Numbered from the stretch's first letter, positions 1 through 8,460 are shown. The stretch is DNA of 37,011 nt from Bifidobacterium sp. UBA744 (GCA_002298605.1 DBKS01000031.1:1-37011); one strand, 5' to 3'. Notes: generated by a model not told the origin, from the letters alone. Made by a program: numbers and translations.

Positions 1-1484
1 GAGGTGACGGCGGAGTTGCCCATGTTGGCGTTGAGCTTGGTGAGGAAGCGGGATCCGATGATCATCGGCTCGGCCTCGGGGTGGTTGATGTTGCAGGGCA
101 GTACCGCGCGGCCGGCGGCGATTTCGGAGCGGACCAGCTCCACATCGCAATTCTCGCGTTCGGCGACGTACCGCATCTCCGGCGTGACGATGCCGTGGCG
201 GGCATACCACATCTGGGTGATCGGATGGTCTTTGGCGCGCATCGGATCATGCTTGCGCCCACGCCATTCCTTGGTGGCACGACCGCGCTTGATGGCGCGC
301 TTGCCGTCGTCGCCGAGGTTGCGCCGGCGGCCTTCGTATTCCTCGACGTCGCCGCGGTCTCGGATCCAGTCGAGGCGCAGAGGCGCCAGACCTTCCTTCG
401 GATCGCATTTGGGGCCTTCGGTGTTGTAGTCGATGAAAGGCGCATTCGGGCCGACGCCGGGGGTGTCGGTGAGCTTGATTTCGGTGTATGGCACTTCGAG
501 ATCGTATTCGCCGTACTGATACTTGAAGTGCACGGCGCGGGTCTTGCGGATATGCGCCTTGTCACGCTGCTTGGAGCTGCGCGCGGCGATGTCGACACGC
601 TGCTGCTTGGCGAGCTTCTGGGCTTCCTTGGCGTCGCGTGCGTTGGTGAACTTCTTCTCGGTGGCCTCGCTGCCCGCGGCGGCGCGGCCTTCCTGCTCCG
701 CCTGGGTGTCGGCGGCCGGAGCATGGGTCACAATGCGCTTGGCATAGCCGTGCCTGGTGGTGCCGCGCACGGCCTTCCACCCCTCGACCATGGCGCGGGT
801 GGCCTCTTCGGGGTTGTCAGCGCCGGCGATGGCGGACACCGCGAACCATCCGGCGGCCCTGGTGCCGGCCAGCATGGTCATGTCGGCCGCGGTCACGCCT
901 CCGCCGACCACCACCGGGAAGTCGCAGGCCTCGCAGATGGTGTTGATCTGCGCTTCGTCCAAGGTGTGCCCGGAACCGTCATTGCCGCCCACCGAGGCTT
1001 CGGGCTTGGTGGAGGAGCGGTGCAGCGGGCCGGCGCCGATGTAGTCGATGCAGCCGTCGGGCAGCTCGTTGATGAGCTTGACCAGACTTTCGGTTTCGGC
1101 GCTCAGGCCGACAATCGCCTCATCGCCCAGAAGCGCCCGGGCCTCGCGCGGCTCCATATCGGTCTGGCCGATGTGCACGCCATCCACCTTGATGCCCTTG
1201 CGGCGTGCCTGCCATACCACGTCCACACGGTCGTCGATCACGAAGGCGACGGAATCGGACTTGCCGTTGTCCTCGATGATCTGCGCGATGTCGGTCGCCG
1301 TGGCGGTCAGTTCGGAGGCGTCGGCGTTCTTGTCTCGCAGCTGGATGAAGGTCGCGCCGCCGTTCAGGGCCTGATCCACCACATCGGTGATCGGACGGCC
1401 CTTGCAGTCCTCGGGGCCCACCACGAAGTACGCGGACAGGTCGAAGCTGTCGCGCATCGAGGCGTAGGGGTATTCGTTGCTCAT
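1..1484 (-). CDS. thiC: ThiE-ThiC fusion: thiamine-phosphate synthase / phosphomethylpyrimidine synthase (C-terminal part cut by window edge)
   Basis: A bifunctional thiamine biosynthesis protein. About 494 residues are visible; the rest lies beyond position 1. Residues 1 to about 230 look like ThiE, which joins HMP-pyrophosphate and thiazole phosphate: GGATFIQLRDK, DGVHIGQTDM, DYIGAGPLHRSSTK and FPVVVGGGVTAADM are the phosphate-barrel motifs. A charged Ala/Lys/Glu-rich linker (about 235-290) leads into ThiC, the radical-SAM enzyme that makes HMP-phosphate from AIR: QMWYARHGIVTPEMRYVAER and LNANMGNSAVTS are ThiC signatures. The Cys-rich iron-sulfur motif of ThiC lies outside the window. The ATG at 1484 follows an AGGAAAGG ribosome binding site. 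The gene begins 33 nt after thiM and must share its TPP riboswitch. The family assignment is firm; activity of both halves is inferred. Confidence 0.95.
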   Translation of the reverse strand, partial: MSNEYPYASMRDSFDLSAYFVVGPEDCKGRPITDVVDQALNGGATFIQLRDKNADASELTATATDIAQIIEDNGKSDSVAFVIDDRVDVVWQARRKGIKVDGVHIGQTDMEPREARALLGDEAIVGLSAETESLVKLINELPDGCIDYIGAGPLHRSSTKPEASVGGNDGSGHTLDEAQINTICEACDFPVVVGGGVTAADMTMLAGTRAAGWFAVSAIAGADNPEEATRAMVEGWKAVRGTTRHGYAKRIVTHAPAADTQAEQEGRAAAGSEATEKKFTNARDAKEAQKLAKQQRVDIAARSSKQRDKAHIRKTRAVHFKYQYGEYDLEVPYTEIKLTDTPGVGPNAPFIDYNTEGPKCDPKEGLAPLRLDWIRDRGDVEEYEGRRRNLGDDGKRAIKRGRATKEWRGRKHDPMRAKDHPITQMWYARHGIVTPEMRYVAERENCDVELVRSEIAAGRAVLPCNINHPEAEPMIIGSRFLTKLNANMGNSAVT

Positions 1485-1517
1485 GGATTTCCTTTCCTGC
1501 TTGTTGCTACGTGTCCA

Positions 1518-2375
1518 TTACAGTTCGATATTCATCGGCGCGTCGGCGATCCGTTCCGGGCCGGTGTTCCAGAGGGCGTCCAGCAGCGCGACCTGGAAGG
1601 ATCCCGGTCCGTTCGCGACTGCCGCCGCCGCCTCTCCCGCGCGGTTGTATAGCAGTGATGCCGCCAATGCGGCGGTGAGCGGATCCGCGACCGCCAGATA
1701 GACGGCGGTGATGCCGCCCAATGAGCAGCCGGCGCCGGTGATTTTGGTCATCATCGGGCTGCCGCCGGGCAGTCGGTATACGGTGGCGCCGTCGGTCACC
1801 AGATCCACGCCGCCCGACACGGCTACGGCCGCCTGGCCGTCCGTCGCATGATCGGCCAGAAACCGCGCCAGGGCCACGGCCGCCGTGCGTGCCGCGTCCA
1901 CCTCGTCGGCGGATTCCACGCCCACGGGTTTGGCGCATCCCTCGACCAGCCCCCACATGGCGGCCAGTGCGATGGTCTCCGAGGCGTTGGCGCGGACGAT
2001 GGTGGGGGGCGCGGCTTTCGTTGATGTGAGAATCGCCGTGCGCGTCGATCCGATGCCCGCGGCCACCGGGTCGAGCACCCAGCGTTTGCCAAGCTCGTGG
2101 AATCGCCGTGCGATGTCGGGTATCGCCTCCCGGTAGAACGGCAGCAGGGTGCCCACATTGATGTAGTTGGCACCCGCGATGGCGGCGGTGTCGATCACGT
2201 CGTCGGGCAGCAGGCTCATGGCCGCGGCGCCGCCCGAGGCCAGCTGCGCGTTGGCGACGAGATTCATCGTCACGAAGTTGGTGAAGGACTGGACAAGTGG
2301 CGTGGTGGCGCGCACGGCCTTTCCCGCTGCGAGAATGCGGCCCCGGATCGGGTCGTCGATGTCAACTGCATCCAC
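1518..2375 (-). CDS. thiM: Hydroxyethylthiazole kinase ThiM
   Basis: Phosphorylates the thiazole alcohol 4-methyl-5-(2-hydroxyethyl)thiazole, a salvage step that supplies the thiazole partner for ThiE. The 285-residue protein has the usual family length. Typical ThiM stretches are TPLVQSFTNFVTMN near the N terminus, NVGTLLP, KRWVLDPVAAG, and the ribokinase-fold anion hole and catalytic loop ITGAGCSLGGITAVYLAV. The start is a GTG at 2375. The only ribosome binding site is AGGGAG at about 2382-2387, seven nucleotides upstream, which is also the 3' conserved element of the TPP riboswitch. It is the first gene of a two-gene operon with thiE-thiC. No thiazole synthesis genes (thiG, thiH, thiS) are in the window, which fits a salvage role but does not prove it. 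Confidence 0.95.
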   Translation of the reverse strand: MDAVDIDDPIRGRILAAGKAVRATTPLVQSFTNFVTMNLVANAQLASGGAAAMSLLPDDVIDTAAIAGANYINVGTLLPFYREAIPDIARRFHELGKRWVLDPVAAGIGSTRTAILTSTKAAPPTIVRANASETIALAAMWGLVEGCAKPVGVESADEVDAARTAAVALARFLADHATDGQAAVAVSGGVDLVTDGATVYRLPGGSPMMTKITGAGCSLGGITAVYLAVADPLTAALAASLLYNRAGEAAAAVANGPGSFQVALLDALWNTGPERIADAPMNIEL

Positions 2376-2381
2376 TGCGTG

Positions 2382-2466
2382 CTCCCTACGCTGGTTTTAG
2401 CCAACAGGTTCTAAGGGTCAGGTCTTCGGACCAATCTCAACTGCCGAACTTCCCGGCGGTTCCCCT
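2382..2466 (-). promoter_or_regulatory. TPP riboswitch (THI element) controlling thiM and thiE-thiC
   Basis: Read on the minus strand, the leader shows the THI-box elements in order: GGGG at about 2465-2462, a small GCCG/CGGC hairpin, TTGAGA, then GACCCTTAGAACCTG, then GGCTAAAACCAGCGTAGGGA. These match the TPP aptamer consensus (GGGG ... CTGAGA ... ACCCTT-GAACCTG ... GG-TAA-ACC-GCG-AGGGA). The terminal AGGGAG is the only Shine-Dalgarno sequence for the thiM GTG, so ligand binding should act at translation by hiding it. No poly-T terminator lies between aptamer and start. I could not find a long outer P1 helix, so the 5' limit is approximate. Confidence 0.93.
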
Positions 2467-2579
2467 GCGTTCAAGTATCGCCTGCAAGCATATGCCGAAC
2501 GTGGGACGCTCCGCCCATGGCGGCGGCACCGGCGTACGATGGGCATCGTTTCACTGCCACCAAATTCGAGAGGATGATG

Positions 2580-3977
2580 ATGATCGATCCATCAGACAAG
2601 GCCGTCAGCGCCGATGCATTGCGCCGCTATTCCGAAGCGTTCCGCGCCGATCGGGCCAATTTGGTCGCCGCGAACGCCGCGGTGTCCTCCGGCGTGCTGA
2701 ACGCCGCCATCGACTATGCGGGGTTGCGCAACCTGCCGCGCGACTTCTCCATTGAACTCAAACAGGGGTCCATCACGAACCAGGAGCATTCGGGCCGCTG
2801 CTGGATGTTCGCCTCGCTCAACACCCTGCGCTACGAGCTCATGCACCGGTGGAACCTTGAGGATTTCGAATTCTCCGAAACCTACCTGTTCTTCTGGGAT
2901 GCGGTGGAAAAGTCCAACACGTATCTGGAGCAGGTGCTCGAGACCTTGGACGAGCCCGCTGATTCCCGGCTGTTCGAAACGATCACCGAAGGCCCCGCCG
3001 ACGATGGAGGCTGGTGGCAGATGTTCGCCGCGCTGGTGGACAAGTACGGCCTGTGCCCGAAGTCCGCGTATCCGGAATCCGCCAATTCGCGTGATTCGGG
3101 CGCCTTCAAGCAGTATCTCAACACCAGACTGCGGGAGTTCGCCGCCGATTTGCGCCGTCGCCATGAGGCCGGGGAGGATCAGGAGACCCTGCGCGCGGCC
3201 AAGCGCGAGGATATGGCCACCGTGTACCGCATGTGCGCGATTGCGTTGGGCGAGCCGCCCGAGACCTTTGATTTCCTGGCCCGCACCAAAGGCGGGGACA
3301 ACGCCGCCGAGAACGAATCCGATGCGTCGGGCAGGGACGCTCGCCCGCAGATCCGCGAATTCGGCATCACGCCTCTGGAGTTCTACAAAAAGTATGTGCC
3401 GGTGGACGTCGACGATTTCGTGACGCTCGCCAATGCGCCCATGGCCCGCACGCCGTTCGGCAGACGCTACCGCATTCGGTTCACCGCCAATGTGGTCGAA
3501 TCCGGCGATATGGAATTCCTCAATGTTCCGCTTGAGGTGTTCCGCAAGGCCGCCGTCGATCAGCTCTCCGCGGGGCATCCGATCTGGTTCGCCTGCGACT
3601 GCCACCAGTTCGCGCTGCGCAAGCAGGGCGTATTCGACTGCGACACCGTGCGCGTCGACCAGCTGTTCGGCACCGAGTTCTCCCTCGACAAGGCCGACGG
3701 GCTGGAATATGGCGATTCGCCCAGCAACCATGCCATGACGCTGACCGGCGTCAATCTCGACGGGTCCGGCAGGCCAGACCGCTGGAAGGTCGAGAACAGC
3801 TGGGGCAAGGACAATGGCAAGGACGGCTACTTCGTCGCTTCGGCGGACTGGTTCGACCGTTTCGTCACCGAATTGATCATCCGCAGGGAGTTTCTCGATG
3901 CGGCGACGCGTGAGCTGCTTACCGCCGAGCCCGTCGAGCTTGATCCGTGGCAGCCGCTGACCCGGATGTGCCGGTGA
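2580..3977 (+). CDS. pepC: Aminopeptidase C (bleomycin hydrolase family, peptidase C1B)
   Basis: A cytosolic cysteine aminopeptidase that removes N-terminal residues from peptides; family members form hexameric barrels. With the start at ATG 2580 the protein has 465 residues, normal for PepC. The papain-type catalytic residues are visible: Cys74 in SGRCWMFASLN, His384 in SNHAMTLTGV and Asn406 in VENSWGKDNGKDGYF. Three ATG codons stand in a row at 2574, 2577 and 2580. The GAGAGG ribosome binding site at 2568-2573 is well spaced only for the third, although the frame is open back to 2517. The gene is divergent from thiM; the roughly 110 nt between pepC and the riboswitch must hold both promoters, but I see no clear boxes. 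Its last 59 nt overlap the end of the next, convergent gene. Confidence 0.96.
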   Translation: MIDPSDKAVSADALRRYSEAFRADRANLVAANAAVSSGVLNAAIDYAGLRNLPRDFSIELKQGSITNQEHSGRCWMFASLNTLRYELMHRWNLEDFEFSETYLFFWDAVEKSNTYLEQVLETLDEPADSRLFETITEGPADDGGWWQMFAALVDKYGLCPKSAYPESANSRDSGAFKQYLNTRLREFAADLRRRHEAGEDQETLRAAKREDMATVYRMCAIALGEPPETFDFLARTKGGDNAAENESDASGRDARPQIREFGITPLEFYKKYVPVDVDDFVTLANAPMARTPFGRRYRIRFTANVVESGDMEFLNVPLEVFRKAAVDQLSAGHPIWFACDCHQFALRKQGVFDCDTVRVDQLFGTEFSLDKADGLEYGDSPSNHAMTLTGVNLDGSGRPDRWKVENSWGKDNGKDGYFVASADWFDRFVTELIIRREFLDAATRELLTAEPVELDPWQPLTRMCR

Positions 3978-4236
3978 CGTCCGGTTTGTGACAGTCGCTA
4001 TCGCCGTGTGCGTTCCTCAGGAGTCCGCGCTCCAATTCCGTCATGGAAACCGGCGTGAAGGAGATCGCGAACCCCAGGCGTTCCACGGCGGCGGCGATTT
4101 TGTCGAATGAGGGGTCGTTCCTGCCGTTGAGGATGCGTGAGATCATGGATTCGGTCAGGCCCGTGGCCTGTGAGAATTCAACGGCGTTCTTGCCGGTCAG
4201 CTCCATCATGCGGCGGATCAACTCTTGGGAATTCAT
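3919..4236 (-). CDS. Small XRE-family helix-turn-helix protein (antitoxin-like)
   Basis: A 105-residue DNA-binding protein. Residues about 18-65 form an XRE/Cro-type helix-turn-helix: NAVEFSQATGLTESMISRILNGRNDPSFDKIAAAVERLG, with the recognition helix around TESMISRILNGR. This is the layout of HigA-type antitoxins and orphan Cro-like regulators, and the segment GFAISFTP after the HTH is common in antitoxins. No toxin gene lies next to it, so it may be an orphan. The tail (SGSAAATDQARRARR) is low complexity and is encoded opposite the last 59 nt of pepC. There is no convincing ribosome binding site; a TATAAG box 9 nt upstream of the ATG suggests a very short or leaderless transcript. The target is unknown. 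Confidence 0.82.
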   Translation of the reverse strand: MNSQELIRRMMELTGKNAVEFSQATGLTESMISRILNGRNDPSFDKIAAAVERLGFAISFTPVSMTELERGLLRNAHGDSDCHKPDVTGTSGSAAATDQARRARR

Positions 4237-4244
4237 GATGCCAT

Positions 4245-4250
4245 CTTATA
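4245..4250 (-). promoter_or_regulatory. Candidate -10 box (TATAAG) for the XRE gene
   Basis: On the minus strand TATAAG lies only 9 nt before the ATG at 4236, so a transcript starting 6-7 nt after it would have almost no leader. The -35 position holds no good match. It is a weak call resting on a single box. Confidence 0.35.
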
Positions 4251-4363
4251 AGGGGGCGGTGGGACGGCCCGGACATCGGGGGTTCCCGCCGCTGTCACGA
4301 TCTGGCGGTAGTCTGAAGCGGTTGTAAGTCAGTCCCCAAACCGTTCATACCAGAAGGTGCATT

Positions 4364-5836
4364 GTGGCTCAGTCAAAACTCGATGAAGTTGTTTCCCTCG
4401 CGAAGCGTCGCGGATTTGTCTTCCCCGCCGGCGAGATCTACGGCGGCACTCGTTCCGCATGGGATTACGGCCCGCTTGGCGTCGCGCTGAAGGACAACAT
4501 CAAGCGCGAATGGTGGCGTTCGATGGTGGTCACCCGTCCCGACATCGTCGGCGTCGACACCTCGATCATCCTGCCCCCTGAAGTCTGGGTTGCCTCCGGC
4601 CATGTGAGCGTGTTCAACGATCCTCTGGTCGAATGCCTGAACTGCCACAAGCGCAACCGCGCCGACAAGCTCGAGGAGTCCTACGCCGAGAAGCATGGCG
4701 ATGTCATGCCCGAGAACGGCATGGCCGACATCGCGTGCCCGAACTGCGGCGTGAAGGGCAAGTGGACCGAGCCCCGCGACTTCAACATGATGCTGCGCAC
4801 CCATCTCGGCCCGGTCGAGGACGAGAACAGCCTGCACTATCTGCGTCCGGAAACCGCCCAGGGCATTTTCGTCGACTTCAAGAACGTGATGACCTCGTCC
4901 CGTTCCAAGCCGCCGTTCGGCATCGCCAATATGGGCAAGTCCTTCCGCAACGAGATCACCCCGGGCAACTTCATCTTCCGCACCCGCGAATTCGAGCAGA
5001 TGGAGATGGAGTTCTTCGTCAAGCCCGGTGACGACGAGCAGTGGCATCAGTATTGGATCGACGCCCGCACCCAGTGGTACATCGATCTCGGCGTCAAGCC
5101 GGAGAACCTGCGGCATTACGAGCATCCCAAGGAGAAGCTGTCGCACTACTCCAAGCGCACGGTCGACATCGAGTACAAATTCGGCTTCCAGGGATCCGAT
5201 TGGGGCGAGCTTGAGGGTATCGCGAACCGCACCGATTACGATCTGACCGCCCATTCCAAGCATTCCGGCGAAGACCTGAGCTACTTCAACCAGGCCACCG
5301 GAGAGAAGTACATTCCGTATGTGATCGAGCCCGCCGCCGGTCTGACCCGTTCGCTGATGTGTTTCCTCGTCGACGCCTACGACGTGGACGAGGCCCCGAA
5401 TACCAAGGGCGGTGTGGACAAGCGCACCGTGTTGCGTCTTGATCCCCGTCTGGCGCCGGTGAAGGCCGCTGTGCTCCCTCTGAGCAAGAAGCCCGAACTG
5501 CAGACGGTCGCCCAGAATCTGGCCAACGATCTGCGGCAGAACGAATGGATGATCGATTACGACGAGTCCGGCGCCATCGGACGTCGTTACCGTCGTGAGG
5601 ATGAGATCGGTACCCCGCTGTGCATCACCGTGGACTTCGACACCCTTGAGGATCAGGCCGTAACCGTTCGCGACCGCGACACCATGAACCAGGAGCGCAT
5701 CTCCCTTGACAAGGTGTCCGAATATGTGGATGCCCGCATTGGCGAGAAGCGCAGCCGCGTGCCGCTCAAGCCCGTGGAATTCGGCGGCGAGGCATGGCCG
5801 GCCACCGGTGTTCAGGAAGCCGGCGGTCTGTACTAA
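4364..5836 (+). CDS. glyS: Glycyl-tRNA synthetase, single-chain homodimeric type
   Basis: Charges tRNA-Gly with glycine. This is the 490-residue class II enzyme of the type also found in archaea and eukaryotes, not the two-subunit GlyQ/GlyS form. The N terminus KRRGFVFPAGEIYGGTRSAW is typical. Two Cys pairs, ECLNCHKRN and IACPNCGVKG (residues about 88-130), look like an inserted zinc knuckle. FRNEITPGNFIFRTREFEQM is class II motif 2, and GLTRSLMCFLVDAY stands in the motif 3 region. An anticodon-binding domain fills the last 120 residues. The GTG start at 4364 has AGAAGG at 4352-4357. The stop codon directly abuts the GTG of the dihydrouridine synthase, so the two are probably cotranscribed. 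Confidence 0.97.
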   Translation: MAQSKLDEVVSLAKRRGFVFPAGEIYGGTRSAWDYGPLGVALKDNIKREWWRSMVVTRPDIVGVDTSIILPPEVWVASGHVSVFNDPLVECLNCHKRNRADKLEESYAEKHGDVMPENGMADIACPNCGVKGKWTEPRDFNMMLRTHLGPVEDENSLHYLRPETAQGIFVDFKNVMTSSRSKPPFGIANMGKSFRNEITPGNFIFRTREFEQMEMEFFVKPGDDEQWHQYWIDARTQWYIDLGVKPENLRHYEHPKEKLSHYSKRTVDIEYKFGFQGSDWGELEGIANRTDYDLTAHSKHSGEDLSYFNQATGEKYIPYVIEPAAGLTRSLMCFLVDAYDVDEAPNTKGGVDKRTVLRLDPRLAPVKAAVLPLSKKPELQTVAQNLANDLRQNEWMIDYDESGAIGRRYRREDEIGTPLCITVDFDTLEDQAVTVRDRDTMNQERISLDKVSEYVDARIGEKRSRVPLKPVEFGGEAWPATGVQEAGGLY

Positions 5837-7123
5837 GTGACCGAAGAAACCGTTATCGACGAGCGCGGCGATTCCATGGTGGGGGTCGATCCGCGCTCGC
5901 CGCATAGTCAGTCTTCTCAGTCCTCTGCCGAATCTTTCGGAGCTCCGGAGCCTTCCGATTCTCGCGCCGACGCGCCGATTATGAAACCGGTTCGCCTGGG
6001 GCCGATCACCGTGCCGACGCCGGTGGTGCTGTCGCCGATGGCGGGGGTCACGAATTGGCCGTTCCGCGTGCTTTGCGAGGAATACGGTCCCGACGGCCTG
6101 TATGTGGCGGAGATGATCACGGCCCGTGCGTTGGTGGCCCGCAATCCCAAGGCGCTGCGCCTGTGCCGGTTCGCGCCGAGTGAGCGCGTCCGCTCCCTGC
6201 AGCTGTACGGGGTGAATCCGTCGATTACCGAACAGGCCGCGAAAATCGTGGTGGACGATGGCATGGCCGATCATGTGGATCTCAATTTCGGCTGCCCGGT
6301 GCCCAAGGTCACGCGTCGGGGCGGCGGCTCGGCCCTGCCGTGGAAGACGGATATCTACAGCGAACTGATTTCCCGGGTGGTGAAGGTGTGCGATGCGGCG
6401 AACATCCCCGTCACCGCCAAGATTCGTGTCGGCATCGACCATGAGCACGAGACCTTTCTCGAGGCCGGGCGCATTGCGCAGGAGGAGGGCTGCAAGGCCG
6501 TCACCCTGCATGCCCGGACCACCGCCGAATATTACGGCGGTCATTCGGATTGGTCGCGCATCGGCGAGTTGAAGGCCTCATTGGATATTCCGGTGTTCGG
6601 CAACGGCGACATCTGGGGTGCTGGGGACGCCTTGGCAATGGTTCGCGAAACCGGATGCGACGGCGTGGCGGTAGGCAGGGGATGCCAGGGGCGTCCGTGG
6701 CTGTTCGCCAATATCAAGAACGCCTTTGCCGGCAGTCCCGATCGCATGAATCCCACCCTTGGCGAGGTGGGGCGAGTGATATTGCGCCATGCCACGTTGC
6801 TCGTCGATTTTTATGAAGGCGACGAACGCATGGCCGTGCATGATCTGCGCAAGCACATAGCGTGGTATCTCAAGGGATTCCCCGTCGGCGGCGGCACGCG
6901 CAGGGCCTTTATGGAATGCGAAAGCGTCGAGGATGTACGCCGCGAGCTTGATCGGCTCGATCCGACCATCGAGTATCCTCCCCGTGTGGCCGACAAGCCA
7001 CGTGGGCGCGTCCGATTCGCCAAAAAGGTTCATCTGCCATATGGGTGGCTTGACTCGCGGACCACCACGCACGAGGAACGGGAAGCGCTGTTCGGCGACG
7101 ATCCGATGGACGCCGCATACTAG
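5837..7123 (+). CDS. dusB: tRNA-dihydrouridine synthase (DusB-like)
   Basis: An FMN-dependent enzyme that reduces uridines in the D-loop of tRNA. The TIM-barrel motifs are all visible: VVLSPMAGVTNWPFR, YVAEMITARAL, QLYG, DLNFGCPVPKVTRRGGGSAL (its Cys is the catalytic acid), VTAKIRVG, TLHARTTAEYYGG, VFGNGDIWG and VAVGRGCQGRPWLF, followed by the helical C-terminal domain. Starting at GTG 5837 gives 428 residues, but the first 48 are Ser/Glu/Asp-rich and not part of the family. The ATG at 5982 (MKPVRLGPITVPTP) begins where homology begins, so the true start is uncertain. No good ribosome binding site precedes either, which fits translational coupling to glyS. The family is certain; the DusB subfamily is a best guess. 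Confidence 0.93.
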   Translation: MTEETVIDERGDSMVGVDPRSPHSQSSQSSAESFGAPEPSDSRADAPIMKPVRLGPITVPTPVVLSPMAGVTNWPFRVLCEEYGPDGLYVAEMITARALVARNPKALRLCRFAPSERVRSLQLYGVNPSITEQAAKIVVDDGMADHVDLNFGCPVPKVTRRGGGSALPWKTDIYSELISRVVKVCDAANIPVTAKIRVGIDHEHETFLEAGRIAQEEGCKAVTLHARTTAEYYGGHSDWSRIGELKASLDIPVFGNGDIWGAGDALAMVRETGCDGVAVGRGCQGRPWLFANIKNAFAGSPDRMNPTLGEVGRVILRHATLLVDFYEGDERMAVHDLRKHIAWYLKGFPVGGGTRRAFMECESVEDVRRELDRLDPTIEYPPRVADKPRGRVRFAKKVHLPYGWLDSRTTTHEEREALFGDDPMDAAY

Positions 7124-7266
7124 GCGGTTTTTGCGGCCGCGCGTCGCCCGTCTGGACGACGTGACCGAATTGAACAGGCAAAAGCGCCACACGCCGGGAA
7201 TGTTCATATCCTTGTGGAGGCGGTGCGATACAGTATTGCGTAACCGTGAGTGACAGGAGCCTAACC
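7124..7266 (+). promoter_or_regulatory. ftsZ upstream region with GATACAGT element and repeated start region
   Basis: This 143-nt gap holds GATACAGT at 7227-7234, whose TACAGT could serve as a -10 box about 33 nt before the ftsZ start; I see no good -35. The same 8-mer lies 55-62 nt before divIVA. The 10-mer TAACCGTGAG occurs twice (7241-7250 and 7262-7271), with the AGGAG ribosome binding site between the copies. The first copy supplies an upstream in-frame GTG and the second supplies the preferred start. Confidence 0.45.
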
Positions 7267-8460
7267 GTGAGCGAGATTGCCCAGGACGAATTCAATGATC
7301 GCACCAACATCAAGGTTGTAGGTGTTGGCGGCGCCGGCGGCAATGCAGTGAACCGCATGATTGCCGAAGGGCTGCAGAACGTGGAGTTCGTGGCCATCAA
7401 TACCGACGCCAAGGATCTGCTGCGCTCGGACGCGGACGTCAAGATTTCGCTGTCCGATAAGACCAGCCGTGGACTGGGGGCCGGCGCCGACCCGGAAAAG
7501 GGCGCCAAGGCCGCTCAGGACCATCAGTCCGACATCGAGGAGGCCCTGAAGGGGTCGGATATGGTGTTCGTCACCGCCGGCGAGGGTGGCGGCACCGGTA
7601 CCGGCGCCAGCCCGATCGTGGCCCGCGCGGCGCGTCAGCAGGGTGCGCTGACCATCGCCGTGGTGACCCGTCCGTTCACCTTTGAGGGGCCGCGTCGCTC
7701 CGCCTCCGCGGAATCCGGCATTGCGAACCTGCGCAAAGAGGTTGACGCCCTGATCGTCATTCCCAACGACCGTCTGCTTGATCTCTCCGACCGCACGGTG
7801 TCGGTGATGGATGCGTTCAAGACGGCCGATACCGCATTGCTCGCCGGTGTCCAGGGCATCACGGACCTGATCACCATGAACTCGTACATTCATGTGGATT
7901 TCTCGGATGTCACCGCCATTCTCAAGGATGCCGGCACCGCGCTGTTCGGCATTGGCGCCGCCCGTGGCGAAGACCGCGCAACGCAGGCCGCCGAAATCGC
8001 CATCAGCTCCCCGCTGCTCGAGGAGAGCATCGAGGGCGCCCATGGCGCGCTGATCAACGTGGCCGGTCCGACCGATCTGACCATGCAGGAGGCTTCCGCC
8101 GCCGCCCAGCTGGTGCAGGACGCCATTCATCCCGAGGCACAGATCATTTGGGGCCTGGCGCTGGACGACTCGTACGGCGACGAAGTCCGGGTTACGGTTA
8201 TCGCCGCCGGGTTCGACGCCACCGGCAAGCAATCCACCGAGTCCAAGACGGAGGAAGCCAGCGAGGTCAAGCCCCTGACCGACTATACGGCCGAGCAGCC
8301 CGTTACCAAGCCGGCCGTTCCCCAGCAGCCCGCCGACCCCCAGCCCGTTGCCCCGGAACCGACGTCGTTCGACGCGACCGGCGAGCGGACGGCGATTCGC
8401 CCCTCCGTTGCCCCCGTCAACGATCCCGGCGATTTGGACATTCCGGATTTCCTGCGCTGA
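7267..8460 (+). CDS. ftsZ: Cell division protein FtsZ
   Basis: The tubulin-like GTPase that polymerises into the division ring. From GTG 7267 it has 397 residues. The N-terminal nucleotide-binding strand reads VVGVGGAGGNAVNRMI, the tubulin signature loop is GEGGGTGTG (about residues 104-112), and NDRLL and the T7-loop region DLITMNSYIHVDFSDV follow. After residue about 320 comes a disordered Pro/Gln/Thr-rich linker, and the last residues LDIPDFLR are the conserved C-terminal peptide that binds SepF and other partners. GTG 7267 has AGGAG (7255-7259) 7 nt upstream; the in-frame GTG at 7246 lacks this. sepF follows 45 nt downstream, without the yfiH/yggS-type genes that many actinobacteria carry between ftsZ and sepF. 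Confidence 0.98.
   Translation: MSEIAQDEFNDRTNIKVVGVGGAGGNAVNRMIAEGLQNVEFVAINTDAKDLLRSDADVKISLSDKTSRGLGAGADPEKGAKAAQDHQSDIEEALKGSDMVFVTAGEGGGTGTGASPIVARAARQQGALTIAVVTRPFTFEGPRRSASAESGIANLRKEVDALIVIPNDRLLDLSDRTVSVMDAFKTADTALLAGVQGITDLITMNSYIHVDFSDVTAILKDAGTALFGIGAARGEDRATQAAEIAISSPLLEESIEGAHGALINVAGPTDLTMQEASAAAQLVQDAIHPEAQIIWGLALDDSYGDEVRVTVIAAGFDATGKQSTESKTEEASEVKPLTDYTAEQPVTKPAVPQQPADPQPVAPEPTSFDATGERTAIRPSVAPVNDPGDLDIPDFLR

Noticed and set aside
81..1652. Long plus-strand open frame opposite thiE-thiC
   Set aside because: Shadow of the fusion gene; the minus strand carries all family motifs.
2517..2579. Upstream extension of pepC
   Set aside because: The added residues match nothing in the family, while GAGAGG is ideally placed for ATG 2580.
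4373..6544. 723-codon open frame on the minus strand across glyS and dusB
   Set aside because: It is antisense to two clear genes; its His/Gly/Arg-rich translation is typical of the shadow frame of high-GC coding DNA.
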